Below, one piece after another: positions 34,978-43,913 of a stretch of 64,000 nucleotides of DNA. The stretch covers positions 1 through 64,000 of the forward strand of contig NZ_LQIW01000010.1 in the NCBI RefSeq assembly GCF_001500025.1. The letters are read 5' to 3'. The notes under the pieces were generated by a model, which ran no database searches, was not told the DNA's origin, and worked only from the letters and a program-made list of their open reading frames with translations. Origin of the DNA: Mycobacterium sp. IS-1590. GTDB taxonomy: Bacteria; Actinomycetota; Actinomycetes; Mycobacteriales; Mycobacteriaceae. Numbering within the stretch: position 1 is the stretch's first letter; every line of letters begins with the position of its first letter. The position numbers were made by a program, and so were the translations under genes.

Positions 34978-36122
34978 GCCACACCCCGATCCGACAGCCG
35001 CAGAAGCAGCGCCAGGGCGGCCCTGGCGTCGTCGGCGGCCTCGCCGTCCGACCGCGCGGTCGCGACCAACTCGTCGACGGCGGATGCGGCGAAACCGCCG
35101 ATACCGAGGTCGTCGAACTCGCCGTCGGCGGGAGTGACCGCGATGTCGCTCTGTTTCTCGTCCACCCTCAGCGCGGCGAAGAGCCGCGCGAACTTGTCCA
35201 GGCACGCGTCGAGCGCGGCCTTGTCGGTGACCGTCAGCGATCCGGTCAACACGAGACGGACCACGGTACGTTCCTTGTCCGGCAACAGATCCAGGTTGAT
35301 GTCCAGGTCGGCGACGTCGCGGTCGCTGTCCACCCCGCGGCGCAGCGTGACGAACCGCCAGCGGCCCACCTTCCGCGGTTCGACGCGCACCGGATGCCCC
35401 GGGTCGTCCTCGTCGATGTCGACGATCAGCACATGCCCCGGGTCCGCCTCGATGTCGTCGTAGTTGGTGACCTCCGGCGACCCGGAGTACCAGATCCGCC
35501 CGGTGGACCCCACCTGCATACGAGAGTGCTTGTCACCCAACGCCACATAGTGCACCGCGCCCCGGTTGACGGCCGCCTCCAGCGCCTCCAGCCGGATGAG
35601 CGACGGCCGGTCCTTGTCCGGCACGAAGATGTCCACACCACCGTGGCCCACGACCACCCGCGTCACGCCGTCGGCGCAAAGACCCTCGAGCACGCCCGCC
35701 ACGGGGTCCGACAACGGCGCCTTCGAGGTCCACGGCGCGGCGACCAGTTCGAGCCCGCGCCGCACCTCGTGCACACCCGCACGGTCCAGCACCGACACGT
35801 TGTCCGGGCACTCGGCGACGAACAACGGGCTGGTGTAGACCGACGAGGCGTCGAGCGGATCGTGGTTGCCCGGCAGTAGGTAGACGGGGACACCGACGGC
35901 GCGCATGGCCTCGAGCGACAGGCTGACGTCACGCGGCGCCAGTTGGTTGTGCTCGAAGACGTCGCCGGCGACGACAACGAACTCCGCGCCCGCGTCGGCG
36001 GCCACCCGCCCCAGCTCGGCCACCGCGTCGCGGCGCGCTGCCGAATAACGGGGCTGCGCCTCACCATTGAGGAAGTACCGCGTCATGCCGAGCTGCCAGT
36101 CCGCGGTGTGCACGAATCGCAT
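34974..36122 (-). CDS. SbcD/Mre11-like metallophosphoesterase (Rv1277-like)
   Basis: 382 aa from ATG 36122; the frame is open to 36269 but the extension lacks family character. Metal motifs are GDVFE (D54) and GNHD (N86, H87), with VVVGHGG further on. Motif I reads ADWQL: D8 is kept but the usual His of DxH is Gln (Q10). The late GHxH-type motif reads GDKHS. These replacements may alter metal affinity or make the enzyme selective, yet the protein is otherwise complete. It is coupled by GTGA to the Rad50-like ATPase. It corresponds to Rv1277. Nuclease activity is inferred. Confidence 0.88.
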   Translation of the reverse strand: MRFVHTADWQLGMTRYFLNGEAQPRYSAARRDAVAELGRVAADAGAEFVVVAGDVFEHNQLAPRDVSLSLEAMRAVGVPVYLLPGNHDPLDASSVYTSPLFVAECPDNVSVLDRAGVHEVRRGLELVAAPWTSKAPLSDPVAGVLEGLCADGVTRVVVGHGGVDIFVPDKDRPSLIRLEALEAAVNRGAVHYVALGDKHSRMQVGSTGRIWYSGSPEVTNYDDIEADPGHVLIVDIDEDDPGHPVRVEPRKVGRWRFVTLRRGVDSDRDVADLDINLDLLPDKERTVVRLVLTGSLTVTDKAALDACLDKFARLFAALRVDEKQSDIAVTPADGEFDDLGIGGFAASAVDELVATARSDGEAADDARAALALLLRLSDRGVA

Positions 36123-36212
36123 CTCAGCGCCCCCTTCCCCTGGTGTGTTTGTCGGGCACCGCGAGTGTAGGGCGGCACGCCGACAAGTCCCGGGAGGTGC
36201 GACGGCATGCCT

Positions 36213-36218
36213 TACCGT
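36213..36218 (+). promoter_or_regulatory. Leaderless -10 element of the SixA-like gene
   Basis: TACCGT ends 7 nt before the GTG start at 36226. This fixes the start, since the frame is otherwise open to 36067. Confidence 0.45.
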
Positions 36219-36225
36219 TGGTCCG

Positions 36226-36744
36226 GTGACCGACCGGTACCGCACGCTGTTGTTGCTCCGGCACGCCAAGTCGGACTACCCGCCGGGGGTCGACGACCAC
36301 GACCGTCCACTGGCGCCCAGGGGCGTGCGCGAGGCCGGGTTGGCCGGCGACTGGCTGCGTGCCCACGCGCCCGCCGTCGACGCCGTGCTGTGTTCCACCG
36401 CCACCCGCACCCGCGAGACGCTGGCCCGCACCCGCATCGCCGCGCCCGTCCAGTACCGCGACCGCCTCTATGACGCGACTCCGGGAACGGTGATCGACGA
36501 GATCAACCGTGTGCAGTCACACTTCGACTTCGAGGTCCGCACCCTGCTGGTGATCGGCCACGAACCGGCGATGTCGGGTGTCGCGCTCGGCCTGGCCACC
36601 GCCGACGGCACCAACCCCGCTGCAGCCGAACAGATCTCGCTGAAGTTTCCGACATCGTCCATCGCGGTGCTGCGGACGCGGCAAACGTGGGCCGACTTGG
36701 CGCTCGACGGCGCCGCGCTGATCACCTTCCACGTCGCGCGCTAG
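36226..36744 (+). CDS. SixA-like histidine phosphatase (Rv1276c-like)
   Basis: 172 aa from GTG 36226. The branch-2 histidine-phosphatase core is clear: LLLLRHAKSDYPPG with the catalytic His in RHA, the STATRTRETLART block, and VIGHEPAMSG with the second His. SixA-type enzymes remove phosphate from phosphohistidine in Hpt domains or phosphotransfer proteins; the mycobacterial substrate is unknown. It is divergent from the SbcD-like gene across about 100 bp and converges with lprC, 12 bp apart, as in M. tuberculosis. Confidence 0.9.
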   Translation: MTDRYRTLLLLRHAKSDYPPGVDDHDRPLAPRGVREAGLAGDWLRAHAPAVDAVLCSTATRTRETLARTRIAAPVQYRDRLYDATPGTVIDEINRVQSHFDFEVRTLLVIGHEPAMSGVALGLATADGTNPAAAEQISLKFPTSSIAVLRTRQTWADLALDGAALITFHVAR

Positions 36745-36756
36745 CGGCGTGTGTGG

Positions 36757-37314
36757 TCAGGCGCGGGTCGCCAGCGTCAGCTCCATCAACTTGATCGCCA
36801 TTCCGCAGGCGTCCATCCCCGGCGACTGGGGGTTGACCCACCAGCCGACGACACCGGCCGCGTCGCTGGCCACACCGCACGCCCCGTTCGGATCGTTCGG
36901 CCGCATCACGATGGACTGGATCCCGGCGACCCTGCGGTCCTCGATCCGATAGTCCAACCGCTGGGCCACCTCGCGCTCGTGGTCCAGATCGCCCTGTTCG
37001 AACCAGAACCTGGTGATGTCGATGAGGCCGCCCGGGTTGGCCGCCTGCCAGCGGCACACGGCACCGACGAACGTGCTCTGGATGTCGAGAGGGTCGGCGC
37101 CCACGGTCTCGGCGAGGATGTCCTCGGTCAGCACCTCGCACTCCTTGAGCAGGTTCGGGTACTGCCGCTCGGAGTCTTCGTTGCGCGGTCCCCCACCGGA
37201 CCCCGACTTGGCCGCCGTGCCTTCGACCGTCTGGGTGCAACCGGTGAGCACGGACAACGAAGCGAGCACGGCGAAGGCGCCCGCGATCAGCCGACGAGCG
37301 GACGCGGTTCTCAT
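36757..37314 (-). CDS. lprC: LprC-like lipoprotein, DUF3558
   Basis: 185 aa from ATG 37314, overlapping the lprB stop by ATGA. The signal ends in lipobox LTGC (C26), so it is anchored outside the plasma membrane. The mature domain has the DUF3558 pattern with paired cysteines (KECEVL, AVCRW, GACGVA, MDACGMA). The DUF3558 lipoproteins are specific to actinobacteria and have no assigned biochemical function. Position and pairing match Rv1275. Confidence 0.85.
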   Translation of the reverse strand: MRTASARRLIAGAFAVLASLSVLTGCTQTVEGTAAKSGSGGGPRNEDSERQYPNLLKECEVLTEDILAETVGADPLDIQSTFVGAVCRWQAANPGGLIDITRFWFEQGDLDHEREVAQRLDYRIEDRRVAGIQSIVMRPNDPNGACGVASDAAGVVGWWVNPQSPGMDACGMAIKLMELTLATRA

Positions 37315-37865
37315 TCGGAGTTCACAATCGATTGACGGGTCAGTTCCTTGGCCACCTCGCACGGATCCGGGAACGGCTTGCTGGCGTAGCTGACCGACCA
37401 CTCGATGAAGTCATCGTCGAACTGGATGCCGATCTCGCAGAGGTTGACGCCGTTGATCGGGTCCTCGCTGTACCCGATGAACCCGTCGTGGCCTTCGATG
37501 CTGATGTCTTCGACGGCGGTGCGGGACAGTTCCATGGTCTTGCGCTCACGCCCGATGGGGCTGCCGCGGAACCAGGTGAACGAGAAATGCGGGCCGAGGA
37601 TACTGCCGCCGGCCAGCCACTGGCACCCGACGGAGGTCTTGGCGGTGTTGATCAGCCCCGGAATTCGGGTCTGCTTGATGACTTCCTGGTCACTGATACC
37701 GCCGCACTCGGGAAAGAACGGGCCGTGCGAGACGTTCTCGGTGGGAGTCGAGGTGTCCTCGGGCACCTGCGGGCCCGCGGGTTCGGAATCCGAGCATGCG
37801 GACAGCGGGATGACCACGGCGGCCGCGAGGGCCAGGCAGCGGATCACGCGCGTGCTGTGAGTCAC
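37311..37865 (-). CDS. lprB: LprB-like lipoprotein, DUF3558
   Basis: 184 aa from GTG 37865; the open frame further upstream crosses the divergent promoter and is rejected. Lipobox LSAC ends at C24. The mature region contains FPECGGIS, SVGCQWLAGG, LCEIGIQF and DPCEVAKEL, that is, the DUF3558 four-cysteine pattern, and pairs naturally with the downstream lprC. It matches Rv1274. Being divergent from the ABC exporter, the lipoproteins may accompany that transporter at the cell surface, which is inference from conserved context. Confidence 0.85.
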   Translation of the reverse strand: MTHSTRVIRCLALAAAVVIPLSACSDSEPAGPQVPEDTSTPTENVSHGPFFPECGGISDQEVIKQTRIPGLINTAKTSVGCQWLAGGSILGPHFSFTWFRGSPIGRERKTMELSRTAVEDISIEGHDGFIGYSEDPINGVNLCEIGIQFDDDFIEWSVSYASKPFPDPCEVAKELTRQSIVNSE

Positions 37866-37891
37866 GCCATGCACTGTAGCGGCAGCTTGTG

Positions 37892-37920
37892 AGGTCAACC
37901 ACCGACATGCCGGTTGACCT
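37892..37920. promoter_or_regulatory. Perfect 9-bp dyad in the lprB/ABC divergent promoter
   Basis: AGGTCAACC (37892-37900) and GGTTGACCT (37912-37920) form an exact inverted repeat with an 11-bp spacer in the 86-bp region between lprB and the ABC exporter. Each arm contains TTGACC on one strand, so the dyad could also supply two divergent -35 elements. Centre-to-centre distance of 20 bp fits a dimeric regulator on one DNA face. No adjacent regulator gene exists. Confidence 0.5.
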
Positions 37921-37951
37921 GCCCATATATCGGATGTGCGACAGTATCGGG

Positions 37952-39691
37952 ATGTTATGGGCGCTGCTGCGACAGTACGCGCGGCCATATCGGGCGTTGC
38001 TCGCCACCGTCGCCACCCTGCAGTTGGTCAGCACGCTCGCCTCGTTGTACCTGCCGACGGTGAACGCGGCGATCATCGACGACGGCGTCGCGGTCGGGAA
38101 CCTGCGCCGCATCGTCGAACTGGGCGGTGTGATGCTGGCGGTCACCGCGCTGCAGGTGGTCTGCGCGGTGGGGGCGGTGTACTTCGGGTCGCGGGCGGGC
38201 ATGGGCGTCGGCCGCGATCTGCGCGCGGCGATGTTCAACCATGTGACCGGGTTCTCCGCCGAGGACGCGGCACGGTTCGGTGCTCCCTCGCTGCTGACCC
38301 GCACCACCAACGACGTTCAGCAGATCCAACTGCTGGTCCAGCTGACCTGCACCATGCTGGTCACCGCGCCGATCATGTCGATCGGCGGAATCTTCATGGC
38401 GCTGCATCAGGACGCCGGGTTGTCCTGGCTGCTGCTGGTGAGCGTGCCGATCCTGGCCCTGACCAACTACTGGATCGTGCGTCACCTGCTCCCGATCTTC
38501 CGGCGCATGCAGCGACTGGTCGACGGCATCAACCGCGTGATGCGCGACCAACTCGCGGGCCTGCGCGTGATCCGCGCGTTCGCCCGGGAACCGTTCGAAC
38601 GCAACCGGTTCGCCGAAGCCAACCAGTCGCTGGCCGACACCGCGCTCGAAGCCGGACGGTGGCAGGCGCTGATGTTGCCCACCACGACGCTGGTGATCAA
38701 CGTCTCGAGCGTCGCGTTGATCTGGTTCGGCGGGTTGCGGATCGACGCCGGACAGATGCAGGTGGGCTCGTTGATCGCGTTCCTGGCCTACTTCATGCAG
38801 ATACTGATGGCGGTCCTGCTGGCCACGTTCATCCTCGTCATCATCCCGCGGGCGTCGGTGTGCGCCGAGCGGATCTCGGAGGTGCTGTCCGTCGCGCCGC
38901 AGATCGTCAGCCCAGAACACCCGGTGCGGCCGTCGAGAATCCGCGGTGAGGTCCGGTTGGACGCCGCGACGTTCTGCTACCCCGGCGCTGAACGACCTGT
39001 GCTGCAGGATATTTCGTTGACGGCACGACCGGGTACGACGACGGCGGTGGTCGGCTCCACCGGGTCGGGTAAGTCGACGCTGGTGTCGCTGATCTGCCGG
39101 ATGTACGACCCGACGAGCGGTTCGGTGTATCTCGACGGCGTCGACGTGCGCGACTACGACCCCGAACAGCTGTGGTCGGTGCTCGGGCTGGTGCCGCAGC
39201 GCGGATACCTGTTCTCGGGCACCGTCGCCGACAATCTGCAGTACGGCAACGCGGACGCCACCGACGACGAGATGTGGGACGCGCTGCGGGTGGCCGCGGC
39301 CGACGATTTCGTGCGCGCGCACCCCGACGGCCTGGCGATGAGAGTCGCGCAGGGCGGGGCGAATTTCTCGGGTGGACAGCGGCAGCGGTTGGCGATCGCC
39401 CGAGCGGTGATCCGCCGGCCCGCCGTGTATCTGTTCGACGACGCGTTCTCCGCACTCGACGTGCATACCGACGCCCGCGTGCGCTCGGCGCTGCGCGAGG
39501 TGTCCGCGGAAGCGACCGTCATCGTTGTCGCTCAGCGCATCTCGACGGTGAGCCAGGCAGATCAGATCGTGGTCATCGACGACGGCCGGATCGTCGGCAT
39601 CGGCACCCACGAAGCCCTGCTGACGGACTGCCCGCAGTATGCCGAATTCGCCGACTCCCAGTCGCTCGCCATCGTCGGGGACGCCCAGTGA
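37952..39691 (+). CDS. ABC exporter half-transporter with degenerate catalytic site (Rv1273c-like)
   Basis: 579 aa from ATG 37952. Six membrane segments are followed by an ATPase domain with Walker [10 protein letters not shown], signature FSGGQRQR and Walker [12 protein letters not shown]. The catalytic Glu after Walker B is replaced by Asp, which is the mark of the non-canonical half of heterodimeric exporters such as BmrC or TM287. It overlaps the next half-transporter by GTGA. The pair corresponds to Rv1273c-Rv1272c, probably exporting a drug or lipid. Substrate unknown. Confidence 0.9.
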   Translation: MLWALLRQYARPYRALLATVATLQLVSTLASLYLPTVNAAIIDDGVAVGNLRRIVELGGVMLAVTALQVVCAVGAVYFGSRAGMGVGRDLRAAMFNHVTGFSAEDAARFGAPSLLTRTTNDVQQIQLLVQLTCTMLVTAPIMSIGGIFMALHQDAGLSWLLLVSVPILALTNYWIVRHLLPIFRRMQRLVDGINRVMRDQLAGLRVIRAFAREPFERNRFAEANQSLADTALEAGRWQALMLPTTTLVINVSSVALIWFGGLRIDAGQMQVGSLIAFLAYFMQILMAVLLATFILVIIPRASVCAERISEVLSVAPQIVSPEHPVRPSRIRGEVRLDAATFCYPGAERPVLQDISLTARPGTTTAVVGSTGSGKSTLVSLICRMYDPTSGSVYLDGVDVRDYDPEQLWSVLGLVPQRGYLFSGTVADNLQYGNADATDDEMWDALRVAAADDFVRAHPDGLAMRVAQGGANFSGGQRQRLAIARAVIRRPAVYLFDDAFSALDVHTDARVRSALREVSAEATVIVVAQRISTVSQADQIVVIDDGRIVGIGTHEALLTDCPQYAEFADSQSLAIVGDAQ

Positions 39692-41613
39692 GCGGCCCGA
39701 TGGCCCGCCCGATCCGTGGCATGGTGCAGGCGCCGACCCAACGTTCGCGTGACTTCACCGGCTCGGCGATCCGCTTGGTCAAGCGACTGACACCGCAGCG
39801 CGGCCTGACCGCGTGGGTGATACTTTTGGGCGTCGCGGGCATTGCGATCAGTGTCATCGGACCGCGAATCCTGGGGCATGCCACCGATCTTCTGTTCAAC
39901 GGGGTGGTCGGCCGTCAGCTGCCCGCGGGGATGACCAAGGAACAGGCCATCGACGCCGCCCGCGCCCGCGGCGACGGCACTTTCGCCGATCTGCTGTCGG
40001 GGATGAACGTCGTCCCCGGCCGAGGGGTGGACTTCGAGGCGGTCGGCCGCACACTGTTACTCGCGTTGGGCCTGTATCTCGTCGCTGCGCTGATGGTGTG
40101 GTTGCAGGCCCGCCTCCTCAACGTGGCGGTGCAGCGCACCATCGCGACACTGCGCTCCGACGTCGAAGACAAGCTGCATCGAATGCCGCTGTCGTACTTC
40201 GACTCTCGTCAGCGCGGCGAGGTGCTCAGCAGAGTCACCAACGATGTCGACAACATCCAGGGCTCGTTGTCGATGACGATCAGTCAGCTGTTGACGTCCG
40301 TGCTGACCGTGCTGTCGGTGCTGGTGATGATGCTGACCATCTCACCGCTGCTCACGCTGCTGACCGTGGTGACGGTGCCGCTGTCACTGTGGGCGACCCG
40401 GGTCATCGCGCGCCGGTCGCAGCGCCTGTTCGCCGCCCAGTGGGCCAACACCGGCAGGCTCAACGCCCACATCGAGGAGACCTACAGCGGCTTCACCATC
40501 GTCAAGACCTTCGGACACCGTGCCGCGGCTCAGGAGCGGTTCCGCCAGTGCAACGAGGACGTCTACGACGCCGCCTTCGGCGCACAGTTCTTCTCGGGCC
40601 TCGTCGGACCGGCCACCACGTTCATCGGCAACCTGAGCTATGTCGCGGTCGCCGTCGTGGGCGGATTGCAGGTGGCCACCGGCCAGATCACGCTCGGCAG
40701 CATTCAGGCGTTCATCCAGTACGTCCGTCAGTTCAACCAGCCGCTGACGCAGGTCGCGGGTATGTACAACACGCTGCAGTCCGGCGTGGCCAGTGCGGAG
40801 CGGGTTTTCGACCTGCTCGACGCGGAGGAGGAGGCACCCGATCCTCCCTCTTCCGCCCCACGACCGGGAGGCGATCGACGTTCACGCGGACGGGAGCCCG
40901 GCCGGGTGGAGTTCGAGGACGTCACGTTCGGCTACCACCCCGACACACCGGTCATCCGGAATCTGTCGCTGGTCGCCGAACCCGGCAGCACCGTGGCGAT
41001 CGTCGGGCCGACGGGCGCGGGTAAGACCACGCTGGTCAACCTGCTGATGCGGTTCTACGCCGTCGACTCCGGCCGGATCCTGATCGATGGCGTGGACATC
41101 TCGACGGTCAGCAGGGACTCGCTGCGGTCCCGCATCGGGATGGTGCTCCAGGACACCTGGTTGTTCGCGGGCACCATCTTCGAGAACATCGCCTACGGCA
41201 GGCCCGACGCCTCCGAGGACGACGTGATCGCGGCGGCCAAGGCCGCATACGTCGACCGGTTCGTGCACATGCTCCCCCACGGCTATCAGACCCACGTCAC
41301 CGACGACGGCGCCTCGATCAGCGCCGGCGAGAAGCAGCTCATCACGATCGCGCGCGCGGTGCTGGCCCGGCCCAGCCTGCTGATCCTCGACGAGGCGACC
41401 AGCTCGGTGGACACCCGCACCGAGCTGCTGATTCAGCAGGCGATGGCCGAGTTGCGCCGCGACCGAACGAGTTTCATCATCGCCCACCGGCTGTCGACCA
41501 TCCGCGACGCCGACCAAATCGTGGTGATGGACGAAGGTCAGATCATCGAACGCGGCACCCATGCCGAGTTGATCGCTAAGCATGGCGCTTATTGGTCCAT
41601 GACGCGGGCGTGA
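39688..41613 (+). CDS. ABC exporter half-transporter, catalytically canonical partner (Rv1272c-like)
   Basis: 641 aa from GTG 39688. The extracytoplasmic loop after the first membrane helix is enlarged (about 60 residues with [27 protein letters not shown]). The ATPase domain has Walker [10 protein letters not shown] and Walker [11 protein letters not shown] with the catalytic Glu. The signature loop reads ISAGEKQ, with Ala in place of the usual second Gly. A Pro/Arg-rich linker (about 390-402) precedes the ATPase. Together with its coupled neighbour it forms an asymmetric heterodimer with one active ATP site. Confidence 0.9.
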   Translation: MSGPMARPIRGMVQAPTQRSRDFTGSAIRLVKRLTPQRGLTAWVILLGVAGIAISVIGPRILGHATDLLFNGVVGRQLPAGMTKEQAIDAARARGDGTFADLLSGMNVVPGRGVDFEAVGRTLLLALGLYLVAALMVWLQARLLNVAVQRTIATLRSDVEDKLHRMPLSYFDSRQRGEVLSRVTNDVDNIQGSLSMTISQLLTSVLTVLSVLVMMLTISPLLTLLTVVTVPLSLWATRVIARRSQRLFAAQWANTGRLNAHIEETYSGFTIVKTFGHRAAAQERFRQCNEDVYDAAFGAQFFSGLVGPATTFIGNLSYVAVAVVGGLQVATGQITLGSIQAFIQYVRQFNQPLTQVAGMYNTLQSGVASAERVFDLLDAEEEAPDPPSSAPRPGGDRRSRGREPGRVEFEDVTFGYHPDTPVIRNLSLVAEPGSTVAIVGPTGAGKTTLVNLLMRFYAVDSGRILIDGVDISTVSRDSLRSRIGMVLQDTWLFAGTIFENIAYGRPDASEDDVIAAAKAAYVDRFVHMLPHGYQTHVTDDGASISAGEKQLITIARAVLARPSLLILDEATSSVDTRTELLIQQAMAELRRDRTSFIIAHRLSTIRDADQIVVMDEGQIIERGTHAELIAKHGAYWSMTRA

Positions 41614-41619
41614 GCGCCG

Positions 41620-41625
41620 TACGCT
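41620..41625 (+). promoter_or_regulatory. Leaderless -10 element of the molybdopterin oxidoreductase
   Basis: TACGCT ends 7 nt before ATG 41633, only 7 bp after the ABC gene stop, so the oxidoreductase can be transcribed independently of the exporter. Confidence 0.45.
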
Positions 41626-41632
41626 CGAGGTG

Positions 41633-43834
41633 ATGAGCGAAACGGTCTACACGTTCTGCCGGATCTGCCTGGCCTCCTGCGGGCTGGAGGTGACGGTCGA
41701 GGACAACCGCGTCACCAAGATCGCCGCCGACAAACAGAACCCGCACAGCTGGCGGGACTTCTGCGCCAAGGGCCGCACCGCACACCGGCTCGTCGAGCAC
41801 CCCCGCCGGATCCTCAACCCGATGCGCCGGGTCGGCGATTCCTATGTCGAGGCCACCTGGGACGAGGCCATCGCCGACATCGCGGCCAGGATGAACGCCG
41901 CGATCGACGCGGGCGGAGCCGACGCGGTCGGCGTCTACTACGGCAACCCGGCGGGCTTCTCCTCGTCCAACGTGATCTTCATGAACGGCTGGCTGGACGC
42001 GCTCGGGACCCAGAACCGCTACGCCGTGGGCTCGGTCGACCAGAACGCGATGCACGTCGTCGCCGACGCGATGTACGGCTCGATCCTGATGGTGCCGGTC
42101 TCCGACATCGACAACTGCGATTACTTTCTCCTAATCGGCACCAACCCCGCTGTGAGCGCATGGAATTGGCTCGAGAGCGTGCCCGGTGGGTGGCGCCGTG
42201 CCCTGGCACGTCAGCAACAGGGCGCGACGATCGTGGTGGTCGATCCGTTGCGCACCGAATCCGCCGAGAAGGCGGACCTGCACCTTGCTGTGCGCCCGGG
42301 CCAGGATTGGGCGCTGCTGCTGGCGCTGGTGAAGGTCATCCTCGACGAGCACCTCGAACATCGGCAGGACTGCGCGGAACTGGCCACCGGTGTGGACGAA
42401 CTGCGCGCGCTGGTCGCCGACGCCGATCTCGACGATCTCGCCGCCCGCTGCGACATCACCCGCGACCAGATCGAAAGGGTCGCACGCGACTTCGCCGCGG
42501 CGCGCGGGGCCATGGTGGTGACCCGCACCGGGGTGTCGCTGCACATGGCGGGCACCGTCGCCGAATGGTTGGGCCATGTGCTCAACGTGATCACCGGCCG
42601 GATGGACCGCCCAGGCGGACGGCGCTTTGAACCCGGCTACGTCGACGCCATCCGAATGTCGGCGATGGTCAAGGCCAAGCCGCACTACAGTCGACTGCTG
42701 GGCCGCGAAATGGTCGCGGGCGCACACGCACTCAGCGAGTTACCCGACGAGATCACCACACCTGGCCGGGGTCAGATACGCGCGCTACTGATCAACTGTG
42801 GCAACCCCGTGGTCTCCGGGCCCGACGGCGACAAGCTCGACCGCGCGCTGGCCGACCTGGATCTGCTCGTCGCGATCGACTTCGTCCAGCGGGAGAGCCA
42901 CCGCCATGCCCACTGGCTGCTGCCCGCCGCCCACTGGCTGGAGCGCAACGACCTGCTCGCGTTCACCAGCAACATGCACGACGAGCCGTATCTGCAGTAC
43001 GGCGCCAAGGTCGTCGAACCGCCGCCGGGTGTCCGGCAGGAGTGGCGCATCTTCACCGACCTGGCGATCGCGATGCGCAGACCGCTGTTCCGCGCCAAGG
43101 GCCTCAACGGATTCATCAAGGCCACGCGCGCCGCGGCGCGCGTGACGCGCAAGCCGGCCTTGGAGTTCGGACCGCACTGGATCGACCGCCTGGTGGTGGC
43201 GACCTCACGAAAGGTCAACGGGCGCAAGATCAAATGGCGAGACGTCATGTCGCGCCCGCACGGCTGGGTGTTGGGGCCGCGGGAGTTCGGGCATTTCCGC
43301 GACGCGCTGCGGACCGACGACAAGAAGGTGCACGCCGCACCGCCCGAGTTCCTCGCACGGACCCGCGAACTGCTCGGCGACCCGCTGCCCGCGGCGCCCG
43401 TCGGGTATCCGTTCCAACTGGCCAACCGCAGGCACCGGCACTCGATGAACTCGTGGCTGAACGACTTACCCGGACTCCATCCCGCCGGTAAGGGCAACGA
43501 CGTGATCATCCATCCGAAGGACGCGGCCGATCTCGGGGTGGACCAGGGCGACCTCGTCAGGGTCTTCTCCCCGGTCGGCGAGGTCGAGTTGACGGCGGTG
43601 GTGGATGACCGTCCGCGTCAGGGGGTGATCATCGTCGACCACGGTTGGGGCTCACGTGTATTCGACCCACGTGGCGACGTCGCGCCGGTGTCCTACGGTG
43701 TCAACCGCAACCTGTTGGTCGAGGGTGCGCCGGTGGACCCACTGTCTCAGACCGCGGCGTTGAGTTCGCAATACGTTGGCGTGGAGCTGATTTCGTCGGG
43801 CGACGATCAAGCGGCGAGGCACGAGCCGCGTTGA
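41633..43834 (+). CDS. Molybdopterin (bis-MGD) oxidoreductase with one [4Fe-4S] cluster
   Basis: 733 aa. The N-terminal cluster motif is C9-x2-C12-x3-C16 and C44, followed by KG as in formate dehydrogenase and DMSO-reductase relatives. Further family blocks are ATWDEAIADIAARM, LLIGTNPAVSAW, TIVVVDPLRTESAEKADLHLAVRPGQDWALLLAL and the C-terminal MGD-binding domain (HPKDAADLGVDQGDLVRVFSPVGEVELTAVV). The region aligned with the Mo ligand reads YAVGSVDQNAMH, with no Cys or Sec, so a formate dehydrogenase is unlikely; Ser or Asp may coordinate Mo. No electron-transfer or membrane subunit is adjacent and there is no Tat signal, so it is a soluble cytoplasmic enzyme of unknown substrate. The last 12 codons lie in a duplicated 55-bp element. 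Confidence 0.88.
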   Translation: MSETVYTFCRICLASCGLEVTVEDNRVTKIAADKQNPHSWRDFCAKGRTAHRLVEHPRRILNPMRRVGDSYVEATWDEAIADIAARMNAAIDAGGADAVGVYYGNPAGFSSSNVIFMNGWLDALGTQNRYAVGSVDQNAMHVVADAMYGSILMVPVSDIDNCDYFLLIGTNPAVSAWNWLESVPGGWRRALARQQQGATIVVVDPLRTESAEKADLHLAVRPGQDWALLLALVKVILDEHLEHRQDCAELATGVDELRALVADADLDDLAARCDITRDQIERVARDFAAARGAMVVTRTGVSLHMAGTVAEWLGHVLNVITGRMDRPGGRRFEPGYVDAIRMSAMVKAKPHYSRLLGREMVAGAHALSELPDEITTPGRGQIRALLINCGNPVVSGPDGDKLDRALADLDLLVAIDFVQRESHRHAHWLLPAAHWLERNDLLAFTSNMHDEPYLQYGAKVVEPPPGVRQEWRIFTDLAIAMRRPLFRAKGLNGFIKATRAAARVTRKPALEFGPHWIDRLVVATSRKVNGRKIKWRDVMSRPHGWVLGPREFGHFRDALRTDDKKVHAAPPEFLARTRELLGDPLPAAPVGYPFQLANRRHRHSMNSWLNDLPGLHPAGKGNDVIIHPKDAADLGVDQGDLVRVFSPVGEVELTAVVDDRPRQGVIIVDHGWGSRVFDPRGDVAPVSYGVNRNLLVEGAPVDPLSQTAALSSQYVGVELISSGDDQAARHEPR

Positions 43835-43909
43835 GGAGGCCGACGCGAAATCCACGTCGGGCGACGATCAAGCGGCGAGGCACGAGCCGCGTTGAGGAGG
43901 CCGACGCGA
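43794..43909 (+). repeat. Two identical 55-bp direct repeats (61-bp period)
   Basis: Positions 43794-43848 and 43855-43909 are identical, separated by AATCCA. The first copy supplies the C-terminus and stop codon of the molybdopterin enzyme (ending ARHEPR); the second lies between the genes and stops 4 bp before the end of the convergent gene. Identity of the copies implies recent duplication. The GCGAG/ACGAGCC wording resembles dispersed mycobacterial intergenic repeats. Confidence 0.95.
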
Positions 43910-43913
43910 CGAG

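Noticed and set aside
37955..39610. 551-codon minus-strand open frame antisense to the ABC exporter
   Set aside because: Composition is typical of a GC-shadow (His/Arg/Asp/Gln-rich); the plus strand has a full transporter.
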